Shown here piece by piece: positions 26,701 through 34,879 of a DNA stretch of 64,000 nucleotides (the first letter of the stretch is position 1; every line of letters begins with the position of its first letter). A model generated the notes under the pieces. The model saw nothing but the letters and a program-made list of their open reading frames with translations, made no database searches and had not been told where the DNA came from. Location: positions 10,217 to 74,216 of the forward strand of contig CAVWUA010000027.1 of the NCBI GenBank assembly GCA_963758025.1, read 5' to 3'. Both the position numbers and the translations under genes were made by a program. This stretch comes from CAVWUA01 sp963758025. GTDB lineage: Bacteria > Planctomycetota > Planctomycetia > Isosphaerales > Isosphaeraceae.

Positions 26701-29273
26701 GGGTCCATGGGCCGGTCGAAGGTGACGGTGAACTCCTGCGCGATCGGCGTGCCGTCGGCGGTGCGGGTGCTGTTCAGGACGGTGCCCGTCAAGGGATTGA
26801 CCGGACCGACGGGATTGCCGAACTGGTTGGTCTGGCCGATCGGCCCCATCGTGCTATCGACGATCCGCGGCCCGGCGGCGATGACGAGCCGGCCCAGCGT
26901 GATGTCGAGCAGCTCGGTGCCGTTGGCGCTATCGTTGTTCTGACCGGCGAAGTTCTCGTTGCTCGACCAGATCGGATAGACGTGGCCGCCATAGACGGCC
27001 AGCCCCTGGTGATCGCCGTAGGAGAAGGTTGCCTCGGTGAACGGGTTGTCGGGCGACTGGTTGTCGGGCAACGGGCCGCGCACGACGGTCTTGCCGGTGA
27101 TCGCGTCAACGGCCGTGTCCGCCTGGTTGGCGAAGACCTGCTGCGAGAAGGTCTGGCCGCCGTCGATGCTGGCGGTGACGTACGTCGCCACGCGGGCGCG
27201 CGCTCCGTCGTTGCGGGTGTCGTACCACGACATGACGACCGTACCGGTCGTGTTGTCCACCTCGACGTTCGACTGGAACTGCGGCCGGCCGGAAGAGGAG
27301 AACGAGGCCTCGGAATAGCCGTCGGTATAGGCGAGGTCGTCATTGACCCGGCCGAAGAACCCGCCGGCCGGCGCGGTCCAGGTGAAGCCGCCGTCGTCGG
27401 ACGCGAGCAGAAAGATGTCCGTGTTGTCCGCCGGGTTGCCGCTGACGCCGTTGTGGTCGGTGTAGGTCAGATAGATCCGCCCCTCGTGCGGACTGTAGGC
27501 CCCCAGGGTGTTGTCGCTGGCGAGGTCCGGGGCCGGGCCGATCCCCTTGGGCGTGGCCGCGGTCCCGCGAGTGTACGAGCCGTCGATATCACCACGCACG
27601 TTGGTCGTGGTGATGAACACGTCATTATTCGCCGTGAGGCCGGAGGTGAGGATCAGCGAGGCGTTGTTCAGGAAGGCGGGGGAGCCGCCGCTGCGGACGT
27701 CGGTAACCTCCAGGGTCCAGTCACCGTTCAAGAGGGAGAGATTCCCGCCGGCGAACTGGAAGGCGTTCAGAAACGCGCTGATGCCCTGACCGAAGCGGTC
27801 CCCTTCGGGGCGGTAGTGTCCGGGGAACGGCGCCGCCGCGCCTCGGCCCTGGCCGTTGGCCGGGATATCGACGATGTTGCGCGTGGCCTGCGAATCGAAG
27901 GTCGTGCCGATCCGGATCCCGCTGGGCGTTGAGCCCAGGTTCGCGCCGCTGATGCCGAAGCCGGGGTTCTGCGGCGTGGTGCCCGAGGTGTTGGTCTGGT
28001 TCTGAACCAGCAGGATGTCCGGCAAGCCACTGCCCGCCGGCGGCTTGAGCACGATCTGGAGCTGTTCCAGGTTCGGGTGCGTGATGTTGAGCTGGAGGTC
28101 CAGGTCGGTCAGGTTGAGGAACTTCGGATCGGTGATGGTGACCGGGATCGTGAAGTTGGTCACGCCCGGCTCGTGAGGCATGCTGTTGCCGGGATCGTTG
28201 GCGTCGATGATCGTCCCGGCGTTGGTCACGGGGAAGACCGCGGCGGTCCCGCCGTCGAGGATGCGGTCCCCCCAGAGCACGTCCCGATTGACGTTGTTCT
28301 GGCTGCCGAAGTCGTCCCAGACGATCGTGACCTGGCCGCCGGGAACCCCCGGATCGGCCGGGCCGGTCGTGCCCGGCGCGCGCCCCTGGCTGATCGCCAG
28401 TTGCGGCGTGCCGTGGCGGGCGTCGCCGGAATTGCCGCCGTCGCTGACGATCGTCTGCCCGGTGAAGGACGTCCCGCCGTCGGACGAGGCGATGATCTTG
28501 ATCCGGTTCGGGTTGAACGGGTTCGGGCTGTTCGTGTTGGCCGGGCGCACGTCGTTGGACGTCCACGCCACATAGATGTTGCCGGCGAACGGGTCGTTCT
28601 GCGTGAGGGTCTGGCCCTGGAAGTTCACGTCGGTGAAGGTGGAGACGTTGTTATCCACCGCCAGCATCGGCTGGAGCGCGCCGTCGGTCGCCGGCACCCA
28701 CTCGTACAGCACCTTGTTGGTGAAGACCGAACTCGGCTGCGCGTCGGTCGCCTGGAAGCGGAACTTGGTCAGCAGCAGGGCGCCCGAGGAGCCGGCGGCG
28801 TTATGCTGAGATGTGAGAATATAAACGTTACCGCTGCGGTCGAAGGCGACGCGGCCGTCGGTCTCCTGGGTGAAGGAGATGACCGGGTTCGTCGTCGCGG
28901 GGTCCGCCAGGTTGCCCCCCAGGCCGAGGGACTGCCAGTTCTGCCCGCCGTTGGTGGAGTAGCGCGCCTCGACGCCGATATAGGGCGGGTTCGCCACGCG
29001 CTGGTTGATCCGCGTATAGACGGCCACCATGTGCTGCGGGTTCTGCGGGTCCACGGCGACCGACGGGCTGCTCTCGTCCCCCTGGAACCCGTTGGTGACG
29101 TTCACCTGATCGACGACCGTCGGCGCCGGCAGGACCGCCATCAGCGTCCGCGCTTCCAGCCCCTCCAGCGCCAGCCGCCGCCGCACCGCCGCCTGTCGCA
29201 ATCGCGCGCGGCGCGCCTGGCGTGACGGACGACGCTCCCCTTGAGTCCGAACCACGGATGCTTCCGATTGCAT
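17739..29273 (-). CDS. Giant LEPR-XLL-type surface protein with P-domain, BNR, Ig-like and FG-GAP repeats (copy 1, intact)
   Basis: About 3844 residues in one uninterrupted frame. A basic N-terminus ends in LALEGLEARTLMA, a variant of the planctomycete LEPR-XLL export/anchor motif. In order come a BNR/sialidase-like propeller (DPQNPQHMVAVYTRIN), a proprotein-convertase P domain, more propeller sequence, an SbsA-type Ig segment (VTFDRPMDPSSFTQADVQV), about five tandem P domains (for example LTIQDSFLLAGVTLTLNIQH), a second propeller (NTVYAAGASGGVWKT), then Ig-like repeats. Six FG-GAP/VCBS-type repeats (DFDGDGKADIAVYRP) precede a basic tail ending RFRLLTWLRNHHG. The frame opens at 29357, but GGAGAGG just upstream of ATG 29273 selects this start. 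No PEP-CTERM, LPXTG or obvious catalytic site is visible. Adhesin or matrix roles are inference. Confidence 0.88.
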   Translation of the reverse strand: MQSEASVVRTQGERRPSRQARRARLRQAAVRRRLALEGLEARTLMAVLPAPTVVDQVNVTNGFQGDESSPSVAVDPQNPQHMVAVYTRINQRVANPPYIGVEARYSTNGGQNWQSLGLGGNLADPATTNPVISFTQETDGRVAFDRSGNVYILTSQHNAAGSSGALLLTKFRFQATDAQPSSVFTNKVLYEWVPATDGALQPMLAVDNNVSTFTDVNFQGQTLTQNDPFAGNIYVAWTSNDVRPANTNSPNPFNPNRIKIIASSDGGTSFTGQTIVSDGGNSGDARHGTPQLAISQGRAPGTTGPADPGVPGGQVTIVWDDFGSQNNVNRDVLWGDRILDGGTAAVFPVTNAGTIIDANDPGNSMPHEPGVTNFTIPVTITDPKFLNLTDLDLQLNITHPNLEQLQIVLKPPAGSGLPDILLVQNQTNTSGTTPQNPGFGISGANLGSTPSGIRIGTTFDSQATRNIVDIPANGQGRGAAAPFPGHYRPEGDRFGQGISAFLNAFQFAGGNLSLLNGDWTLEVTDVRSGGSPAFLNNASLILTSGLTANNDVFITTTNVRGDIDGSYTRGTAATPKGIGPAPDLASDNTLGAYSPHEGRIYLTYTDHNGVSGNPADNTDIFLLASDDGGFTWTAPAGGFFGRVNDDLAYTDGYSEASFSSSGRPQFQSNVEVDNTTGTVVMSWYDTRNDGARARVATYVTASIDGGQTFSQQVFANQADTAVDAITGKTVVRGPLPDNQSPDNPFTEATFSYGDHQGLAVYGGHVYPIWSSNENFAGQNNDSANGTELLDITLGRLVIAAGPRIVDSTMGPIGQTNQFGNPVGPVNPLTGTVLNSTRTADGTPIAQEFTVTFDRPMDPSSFTQADVQVLFTDTTPGNVSGGSVPVLSVTPLPTSNADNPNNRYGYTQFLVKFAPRSAIGTYSYAVGPNISDRIRGPLRTVIQTTPSGNRVTLPSTDTPRPISDFNTTTSTLVVNSFSANQVISDLNVNVNITHTFDGDLVLTLIAPNGRRILLSSRNGSFGDNYTNTSFDDEAGLSIADPTAQAPFTGSYRPEAPLDVLDGLLINGTWQLEVSDQAGGDVGSLVNWSLDVQPGIVTGVTVVGTPGNLMDQDANAITGELPPLDTAAAAPSDVYAAPRPVNGVQRKADGTIVLRGPYDQDTLPLILPGPHTISTQVPGTTASVDNLATDRTVSALDLNFDRNMVPGSLTTEDILRLMGPAGDLLRPRVFPSTNPVQNIPDGPLVPGGPTTALSSTLKIDDNGSFRIGDMNVQLNISHAKVSDLTVVLIAPDGTRVTLASGVGGMTGANFNNTIFDDEATVSIGSGTAPFSGRFRPSGALSALDGKELRGTWTLEITDANGNAVTGMLNSWRLEATPKATVTPVFNAPLAQVNKPINDGQTTTSTITVPNTGAPFTIADLNLQLGLTHSRNGDLTIRLTHNGVTVTLVGPNTALGKNFVSTVFDDQAGAFSLGGAPYNGRFQPFQALSAFNGMDLSGTWTLEVSDASNGNGSGGSLDNWSLVATPANPSTATARSFRVEFPSQQLSGTYTVELGSDIQSKSGGKVDTNQNAGVALLRGGAQSGPATTMTYTASNLPASIPNNSGVPLVSNLTINTNGVFNIASLRLNLNISHTRDSDLTAVLIAPDGTRVTLFTGVGGNGQNFLNTTLDDAASNSIVGGTAPFAGSYRPIQALSILNGKDLAGLWKLEITDTNPNGGTGILNGWSLTATPAPTVTYRSTDVPAAIPDLKTGTSTLTIQDSFLLAGVTLTLNIQHPNDPDLVATLVAPDGTRVRLFTNIGTTGTRANFTNTTFDDNASTPIQNGGPPFFGRFNPQQPLSDLIGKNVNGTWTLEVEDTQSGNTGTITGWSLTFQKPETGSGLGEPVADRVSSNFRIFTMDPTNPLASSTWTAVGPAAINGQANSGRIGGISVDPSDPSGNTVYAAGASGGVWKTLNFLTTDPEGPTWIPLTDFGPTLGINIGSITVFGRNNDPNQSVVIAATGEGDTYNGVPLAGTAAGVGFLISEDGGATWNLMDSTTNVDASGNPLPFNSPLRNHAFYGTTSYKVAVDPKPSVEGKVIIYAALSGDNPTLPGRQGGIWRSLDTGKTWEQMRAGEATDIVLDQASGTGAPGGNLQILYAGFNGEGVFLSPNRGQTWNLMAGGVGDPLIRDSEVVNYPPIPVTNPPDTPNGAKGRIVLAKPQPTSWTGPVQEVQYQGWLYAAVGSTGTLYVTKDFGQNWTQVEIPSLRPNLYGVPTNDPTQDSTNPRTTEYDVTNGTGSYNISLIVDPNDPAVVYFGGTGGGQLSGLLRIDTTKLSDPHALVPFDNTSSYTDSAASLELSTTGPLSLKRPSGNNSTPPRIYDKDALGNPLFPRGSVPYFNLIRDPLNPFLAGATIIVSNSARFNNQGSGITWIPLDFSTDIIGGTTNQHEVVALRDPLTGHSRLIFGDDQGVYSGVVLPDGTLSFGIGTADLPTPSRNGNLQITQFYYGASQPTGASAQIAQALFYGESDLNGSPVSQPGVITPGSADYGQLGWTDFATNPQGSGGGVATDQQGSGTSYRYLTPATIPVASEFFQVDLPQNGSGVGRTLGLLQSSGGTLDPQWPVGRAGNFAINPLNSNQIIIRSADGRVFRTENQGVFWSVIGDPNVFNDPTTLGAYFRYNALAFGAPDPNGPGGVGNLDNFIYVGTQGGAVYVTQTGGGGGAGNAWFQSVDLLDGGADVRSIVTNPTRGSHEAYVLTALGVHHTTDSVAANPVWTDITGNLFSIINPIFGDPNMTDTKLGALNSLVADWRYAIPDDPTNPNSPTHPVLYAGGDAGVYRSVDNGATWTPFPESTLNNTPNPPGLGGGLPNVGVTDLDIALGVINPDNGRPIITPDSPNVLLASTYGRGSFAIRLAPLIFDKTLTLSPTAPAPTGSDSGISNTDNVTNVTQPVIKGLSEQTAFGNTVRISLIDLTDPTNPVIIGGYDPSDPTTDVPANWTDSAGHFSVQVRPGHFLPNGTTDGMKLIGVQAIDQAGTEGNIGQFRFTLDTTAPDATTVTPDLIDASDTGLSITDNITSVTSPVFDIAIPNEPSTTTVILTRDGTEVARRTGGGQITDPGPAPDGLHQYRVKLVDLAGNSDSVLSLSNPLSVRIDTVAPSRPQAPTLDPADDSGTKGDNITNEKRPHLNGTGEPGGQVELIDVANNIVGMAMVGTNGTYVIQPNMDLIANTYVFRVQIRDVAGNLSAPSNALTLTIQTQMPKAPTIALSSADDSGTKGDNITNNRQPRFVGTGTPGLFIDLINATTGAVLVNGETSNVKVAADGTFVIQYPTLLPANSTQVLRLYARARDAAGNTNLSDQIPGNPPTPGGIDPKDPLVVTVDTQSPTITPTLALLDVDNTGDKTDTTTVVRRPRFVGKAEPGVFVDLVTTSGNLLASTTASPVGGDYVVQLPSDLVNGEIALQVRVRDAAGNQGPPSNTLNLKITSVVNDYDNDGKADIGVYRPSNGTWYLSRSTAGNIPVPFGQANVDIPLQGHDFDGDGKADIAVYRPTTSEWFISQSTGGPLVQQFGWPGMDVPAPADFDGDGKADIAVYRPMTGEWFLLQSTAGPKAVPAAGITGGTPMPADYDGDGKADIAVYDDATATWYITHSKAGVPNDKIQFGAARLDVPVTGDFDGDGKADIAVYRPTTSEWFLRQTTAGPRRVQFGAPNHDQPAPSDYDGDGKTDIAVYRPDTAQWFIYQSTAGPRKTSFGAGNSDLAIPTPLRFRKPQTVSVARFSGASAPASGASLHSAALPDTTVTPTTAIAPTPAKTESQDSVQPSSPSQPAQSTVLPTVLQRVLQRRRVRESISAEALKNRFRLLTWLRNHHG

Positions 29274-29800
29274 GGCCACCTCTCCGCTTGATCTCATCGT
29301 TCTGTCTGGTTCTGGGAGCGCCCGAGACGGGGCGTTATCGCGGGTAGTCCGCTTCAAAAACAGCGCTCGGCGCGGGTGGGCTCAAAGGCATCCCGAAAAC
29401 ATGCCGCCAGCCCGGCAGAGTGTCAACTCGCCCGGCAGAGGCCGCCGTCGCGTCCGCCACACCGTTCGCAAGATCAGAGTTCACGTTCATCGAGAACTTC
29501 GGTCCCGGTCACGCACGACCGGTTCCGTGGCATACATTGCATGAATGGTATCATCCATGAAATCCAAGGTCAATGGAATCGATTTCCCGTCAACGCGTTT
29601 TTTTCCGTCACGTTGGATTTGTGGAGCGGGACCAGGAGGTGCGGTGCTGGAGGGTCATGGAGCGAGCGCGGGTTCCTGGTGAAAATATAACGCGATTTTC
29701 CCGGTGTCACGGCTGGGATCGGTCGGCCCTGGGTCCAGTGGCGCGACCGATCCCGGCTGTGGCGGATTTATCGGGGGGCGGCCCCGCGCCGGTCCGCGGC
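29274..29800. other. 527-base gap between the two giant genes
   Basis: No gene is visible. It holds the promoter and leader of giant gene 1 and a hairpin after giant gene 2. The hairpin pairs GGGATCGGTCG (29715-29725) with its complement (29744-29754). It lacks a clear U-run in the minus direction, so its role as terminator is unsure. Confidence 0.5.
29545..29573 (-). promoter_or_regulatory. Candidate promoter of giant gene 1
   Basis: Read on the minus strand, TTGACC (29573-29568) and TACCAT (29550-29545) are separated by exactly 17 bases in an A/T-rich island. A small inverted repeat (CATGAATGG/ATCCATG) overlaps the -10 and could be an operator. It implies a leader of about 265 bases. Confidence 0.5.
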
Positions 29801-30139
29801 TCACCACGAGCCGCGGCCATTGCGCCGCCAGTTCTGGAGCCAGGCCAGCAGGCGGAGCCGCGGCGTGGTCGTCGCGGCCGGCCCGTGCCAGGGCCCCTGC
29901 TCCTGTGCCAACCGTCGCACCTCCTGGAGGACGCGGCGGGTCTGACCGCTCGGGACGTTGCCGTTGGTCAGAATGGTGGTGCCGCCGTTGGTGTTGCTGG
30001 TGCCCGAGGACAGGCCGACGGCCTGCCGGGCGAAGTCGAGGATCGGGGTCGTGGCCGAGACCGTGTCCGGAGCCGTGGTCGAGTACACGCTGGCGCTGGC
30101 CGGGGCGACGGCGCCGCTGAACCGGGCGGCCTGGACCAC
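29801..30139 (-). CDS. Giant copy 2, segment 8: C-terminal tail
   Basis: Reads VQAARFSGAVAPASASVYS and ends RLRLLAWLQNWRRNGRGSW. The first part matches VARFSGASAPASGASLHS of copy 1 and the second matches RFRLLTWLRNHHG, so this is the genuine end of the second giant protein. Confidence 0.75.
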   Translation of the reverse strand: MVQAARFSGAVAPASASVYSTTAPDTVSATTPILDFARQAVGLSSGTSNTNGGTTILTNGNVPSGQTRRVLQEVRRLAQEQGPWHGPAATTTPRLRLLAWLQNWRRNGRGSW

Positions 30140-30159
30140 CTGGCCCTGGTTCAGGGTTC

Positions 30160-33100
30160 TTCGGGCTGAGGACCGGCTTGTCGAGGGTGCCGTTGCCGAA
30201 GTTGCTGATCTGCGAGCCGAGGGTGGACTGGCTCATCTGCCAGTTCCCGGACGAGTGGCGGAAGGTGGTCGGATCGGCCTTGCCGTCGCCGTCGTAATCG
30301 GCCGGAGCCGCGACATCGCCGTTCACGCCCACCGCCTGCATCCGAGGCCCATCGCTCGACTGCAAGATGTAGTAGTTGCCCTCGCTCCCCCGGTAGGTGG
30401 CGATATCGGCCTTGCCGTCGCCGTCGTAGTCGGCCGGCACGGCGACATCCCCGCCACCCCAGCCGCCGAACGACTGCTTCCTGGGGCCATTGGTGGACTG
30501 CCGCAAGTACCACGTGCCGTTCTCGGGGCGGAAGGTGGCGATATCGGCCTTGCCGTCGCCGTCGTAGTCGGCCGGCGCGGGCACGTCGTGACCGCCCCAG
30601 CCGAACTGCACGGACGAGATCCCGCCGGTGGACTGCTTGATGAGCCACTCGGCCGAGCCGGGGCGGAAGACGGCGATATCGGCCTTGCCGTCGCCGTCGT
30701 AGTCGGCCGCCACGGGGACATCCCCCGTCGCGCCGAACTGCTCGACCCGAGGCCCGTCGGTCGACTGGATGATGTACCAGGTCCCGGTCGTGCCGGGCCG
30801 GTACACGGCGAAGTCGTCGCGGCCGTCGCCGTCGAAGTCGCCGACGACGTACTGATCGGTGTACGCCGCGCCGAACTGCCGCTTCTGGTTCACGGCGTTC
30901 GGGCTGCTCGCCTGGATCAGCCAGTCCGCGGTCTGCGTCCGGAAGAGGGTGAGGTTGGCCTTGCCGTCGCCGCTGAAGTCGCCGTTGACGGTGACGACCT
31001 TGACATCGATCGGCGTGCCGGCCGAGCCCTGGTTGCCCGCGACGTCGCGGGCTCGCAGGCGGTACGTGTACTGTCCGTTCCGCAGGCTGTCCGGCACGGT
31101 CAGGGTGAACGCGCCGCTGAGGTTGGCGTTGGTCGAGGCGATCGGCGCGCCCAGATCGTCGAGCAGTTCGACCAGGGCGCCCGGCTCGGTCGTGCCCTGG
31201 AAGCTCGGCCGTCGGGAACTGGTGACGTTGCCCGCCGGAGCGACCGGCGGCTTGACCAGTTGCGCCGTGACGCCTTGCGGGGCAGCGCCGTCGATCGTCA
31301 CGGTGAGCGGGCTGCTCAGGGCGCTGGTGCCGCCCGCCGCGCCGATCTGCCGGGAGGCGTACTGATACGTCCCGTCGAGCACCGGGCCGGCGTCGGTGAC
31401 GTTGCCCGGTCCGGTGATCACGCCGACCCGGACATACGCGTTATCGGGGGCGCCGAACGGCTTGCGGAGCAACTCGACGCGGGCGCCGGCCTGGGCATTG
31501 ACGATCTGGAAGACCGGCGTGGCGGCGTTCGTGACGTTGTCGGTATTTCTCGGGCCGCTGTCGCTGGTGGCCAGCAGGTCGGGCGCGGACGGCGTGGGCG
31601 GAATGTCCAGCTCGATCGTGACGGCCAGGGACTGGCTTTCGCTGCCGACGTTCCCCGCCCGATCGGTCTGCCGGGCGGTGTAGTGGTGGACGCCGCTGGA
31701 GACCGAGCCGGCGTCGATCAACGTGACCGGGCCGCCGGGCGCGTTCTTCAGCGTCTGCACGATCACGCCGTCACGCAGCAGGTTGACGGTCGCGCCGGCC
31801 TCGGTGCTCGGGATCGTGAAGCCGAGGTTCGTGCTCGTGCTGGTAATGTTATCCGTGTGGCTGGTCCCGCTATCGCTGGCGTCCTGCAGGTCGGGGATGC
31901 CCGGGCCGGGCGGGGCGTCGCGGTCCACCGTCACGGTCAGTCCGGCGCTGGCCAGGCTCGGGTTGTCGGCCGCGTCGATCTGCCGCGCCGTGTAGAGATA
32001 CACGCCGCTGGCGAGGGGCACGACCGTATCCGGGATCGGGCCGGGGCCGGTGCGGGTGCCAACCAGCACGCCGTTGCGGAGCAGTTGCACCGTGGCGGTC
32101 GGGTCGGCCGTCAGCACGTCGAGCACCGGGCTGGCGATGCTGGTCAGGTTGTCGGTATTGCTGGTGCCGGAGTCGCTGGCGGCTTGCAGGTCGGGGACCG
32201 ACGGTGCCCCGAAGGGGGTCGTGTCGATCGTCACCCCCAGTTCCGCGCCGATGATGCTGGTGTTGCCGGCGATGTCGGTCTGACGGGCGGCGTAGCTGTA
32301 CTGGCCATCGCTGACCGGGCCGAGGTCGGTCAGGCCGCCGTTGCCGATGCGGTTGGCGACCGGGGCATAGAAGGTGGCCGCCGCGCCCAGGAGCTTGCGG
32401 AGCAGCGTGACCGTCGCGCCGGTCTCGACGCCGCTCAGCGTGAAGTTCGGGCTGGTGGCGTTCGTCAGGTTGTCGTTGTTGAAGGTGCCGGAATCGCTGG
32501 CGGCCTGCAGGTCGGGGGCGTCCGGCGCGTTGACCACGGTGTCGATCGTCACGGCCAGGGTCGTGCTGATCGGCCCGCTGTTGCCGGTCATGTCCTTCTG
32601 CCGGACGGCGTATTCATACGTGCCGTCGGGCACGCCCAGGGTGCCGTTGCCGAAGTCGGTCAGGCTGCCGGGGCCGGTGCGGGTCGCGGCGACCACATAG
32701 GCGGTGTCGGCCGCGCCGAGCGGCTTGCGGAGCAGCTCGACGACCGCCGCCAGCTCGACGCCGACGATGTCGAACGTCGGGGTGGTGATCTTGGTGATGT
32801 TGTCGGTGTTGCTGGCGCCGGAGTCGCTGGCGGCTTGCAGGTCGGGGGCCATCGGGGTGGACGGGCCGCTCGTATCGACCATGATCAGGAGCTCGCCGCC
32901 GATCGGGCTGGCGTTGCCGGCCGGGTCCACCTGGAAGGCGGTGTAGCGGTGGGGGCCTTGCGACAGCTTGCCGTCGTCCTGAATGGCGACCGTGGCGGTC
33001 GTCACATCGGTGACGGTCTTGATCACCAGGCCGTCCCGCAGCAGCTTGACCGTCGCGCCGATCTCCAGGCCGCTCACGTCGAACGTCGGGTTGGTGACGC

Positions 33101-34877
33101 TCGTCTGGTTGTCCGTGTCACTGACCCCGGTATCGCTGGCGGCTTGCAGGTCGGGGGCCAGCGGCGCGGGCGGGGCGGTCGTGTCGATCGTCACCGCCAG
33201 GGCGTCGCTCTGCGCGCTGGCATTGCCCGCCGTGTCGATCTGTCGCGTCGTGTAGAGGTGGACGCCATCGGGCACCGGCACCGGGTCGGCCAGGCGGATC
33301 GTCCCGCCGGCCCCCGAGGCGACCGAGTTGACGAGCACGCCGTCGCGGTACAGCTCGACGGTCGCCGTCCCCTCGACCGTCGCGATATCGAAGTACGGGT
33401 CGTGCTGGAGCGTGATCGCCGTGACGTTGTCCGTGGTGCTGACGCCGGTATCGCTGGCGTCGGTGCCGGTGCTGACCAGGTCGGGCGCCGGCGGCTTGAC
33501 CGGCATGGTCGTGTCGATCGTGATCGTCAGGAACCCGTCGATCAGGCTCAGGTTGCCCGCGAGGTCGTACTGCTGGACGGTGTACCGGTACACGCCATCG
33601 GGGACGACGCCCGGGTCGATGATCGTGACCGTGCCGCCGGCGACATCGACCCGCGTCCGGACGACCGTCGCCATGCCGACCACGCCGCCGACGACCGGAG
33701 CGCGGAGCAACTGCAAGGTCGCCCGCGGCTCGACCCCCACCACGTCGAAGTGAATATTGCTATTCACCTTCGTGATGTTGTCGATACCGGTGACGCCCTT
33801 GATGTAGCCCGGCTGGCCCGGAGCGGGCGAGTCATCCCCCTCCTGCAAGTCGGGCGCGACCGGCGCGGCCGGCCTGGTCGCGTCGATCGTCACGGTCAGG
33901 CCGCCCGACACCGGGCCGGGGTTGCCCGCCTTGTCGAATTGCTGGACGGTATAGACATACACGCCGTCGGGCACCGTGCCGGGGTCCTGGATGGTGACCG
34001 TACCGCCGGCGACGTTCTGCAAGGTCTGAACGACGGCCGGCGTGCCCCCGGCGAGCGGCACGCGGAACAACTGCAAGGTCGCGCCCGCCTCGACGCCCGC
34101 CACGCTGAACGTCGGGCTGGTGACGTTCGTGAGGTTGTCCTTATTGGTGATGTCCAGTTGATAGCCGGGCAAGCTCGGGTCGGGGCTGTCGCTGGCGTCC
34201 GTCAGGTCGGGGTCGCCCACCTGGTTCGGGTCGGTGAAGTCAAAGGTGACGGTCAGGCTATCGGCGAAGACGCTCACGTTCCCCGCCGGGTCGATCTGCT
34301 GGGCCGTATAGACGTGGTCCCCTTCGGTGATCGGGTTGCCCGACGGGTTCGGATCGGCGATGGTCGCCGTGCCGGCGGTGGTCGTGGTGAGCCGGTTGAC
34401 CTCCACGCCGTCGCGGAGGAGGATCAGGGTCGCGTTCGCCTCGACGCCGGCGATGTCGAAGACCGGCATCGTGACGTTCGTGCGGTCGTCCTTGTTGGTC
34501 ACGCCGTCGATGAAGCCCGGCGCGGCCGGGTCGGGGCTGTCGCTGGCGTCCTGAAGGTCGATCAGGCTCGGCTGGTCCGGCTCGGTCGAGTCGATGGTGA
34601 CGATCAGCGGCGTGACGGTGCCGACGGTGGTCGTCAGGATCAGCGTGCGGGGTGATGCCGAGAGGTCCGGCGCGGTGGCCAGGGTCGTCAGCGGGGAGAA
34701 GTCGCCGCCGGTGGCGACGAAGTAGTTGTGCCAGGGGCCGCCCTGGAGGTCGGTGTCGGAGAGGCCGGGGAAGGCCGCCTGGCCCTCGGGCGTGAGGGTG
34801 AAGCCGTTGCCGAAGCCGGTCTGATCGACGGCCGTGATGTTCGGGAACAGCGCCGTGAGCCAGCCGTAGGGGACCAC
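30160..34877 (-). CDS. Giant copy 2, segment 7: Ig-like repeat array and FG-GAP repeats
   Basis: Contains about ten tandem Ig-like units of roughly 95-100 residues with the consensus APDLQAASDSGxSxTDNxT, each ending in a DGxYxYTxRQxD strand. Six FG-GAP-type repeats (DYDGDGKADIAVFRPGS and similar) follow. The frame is lost just after LDKPVLSPKNPEPG; the true C-terminus continues in another frame at 29801-30139. The open frame itself runs to 29655. Confidence 0.8.
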
Positions 34878-34879
34878 GG

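Noticed and set aside
29958..34655. 1565-codon open frame on the plus strand
   Set aside because: Shadow of the Ig-like repeats of giant copy 2; repeats are an echo of the sense repeats.
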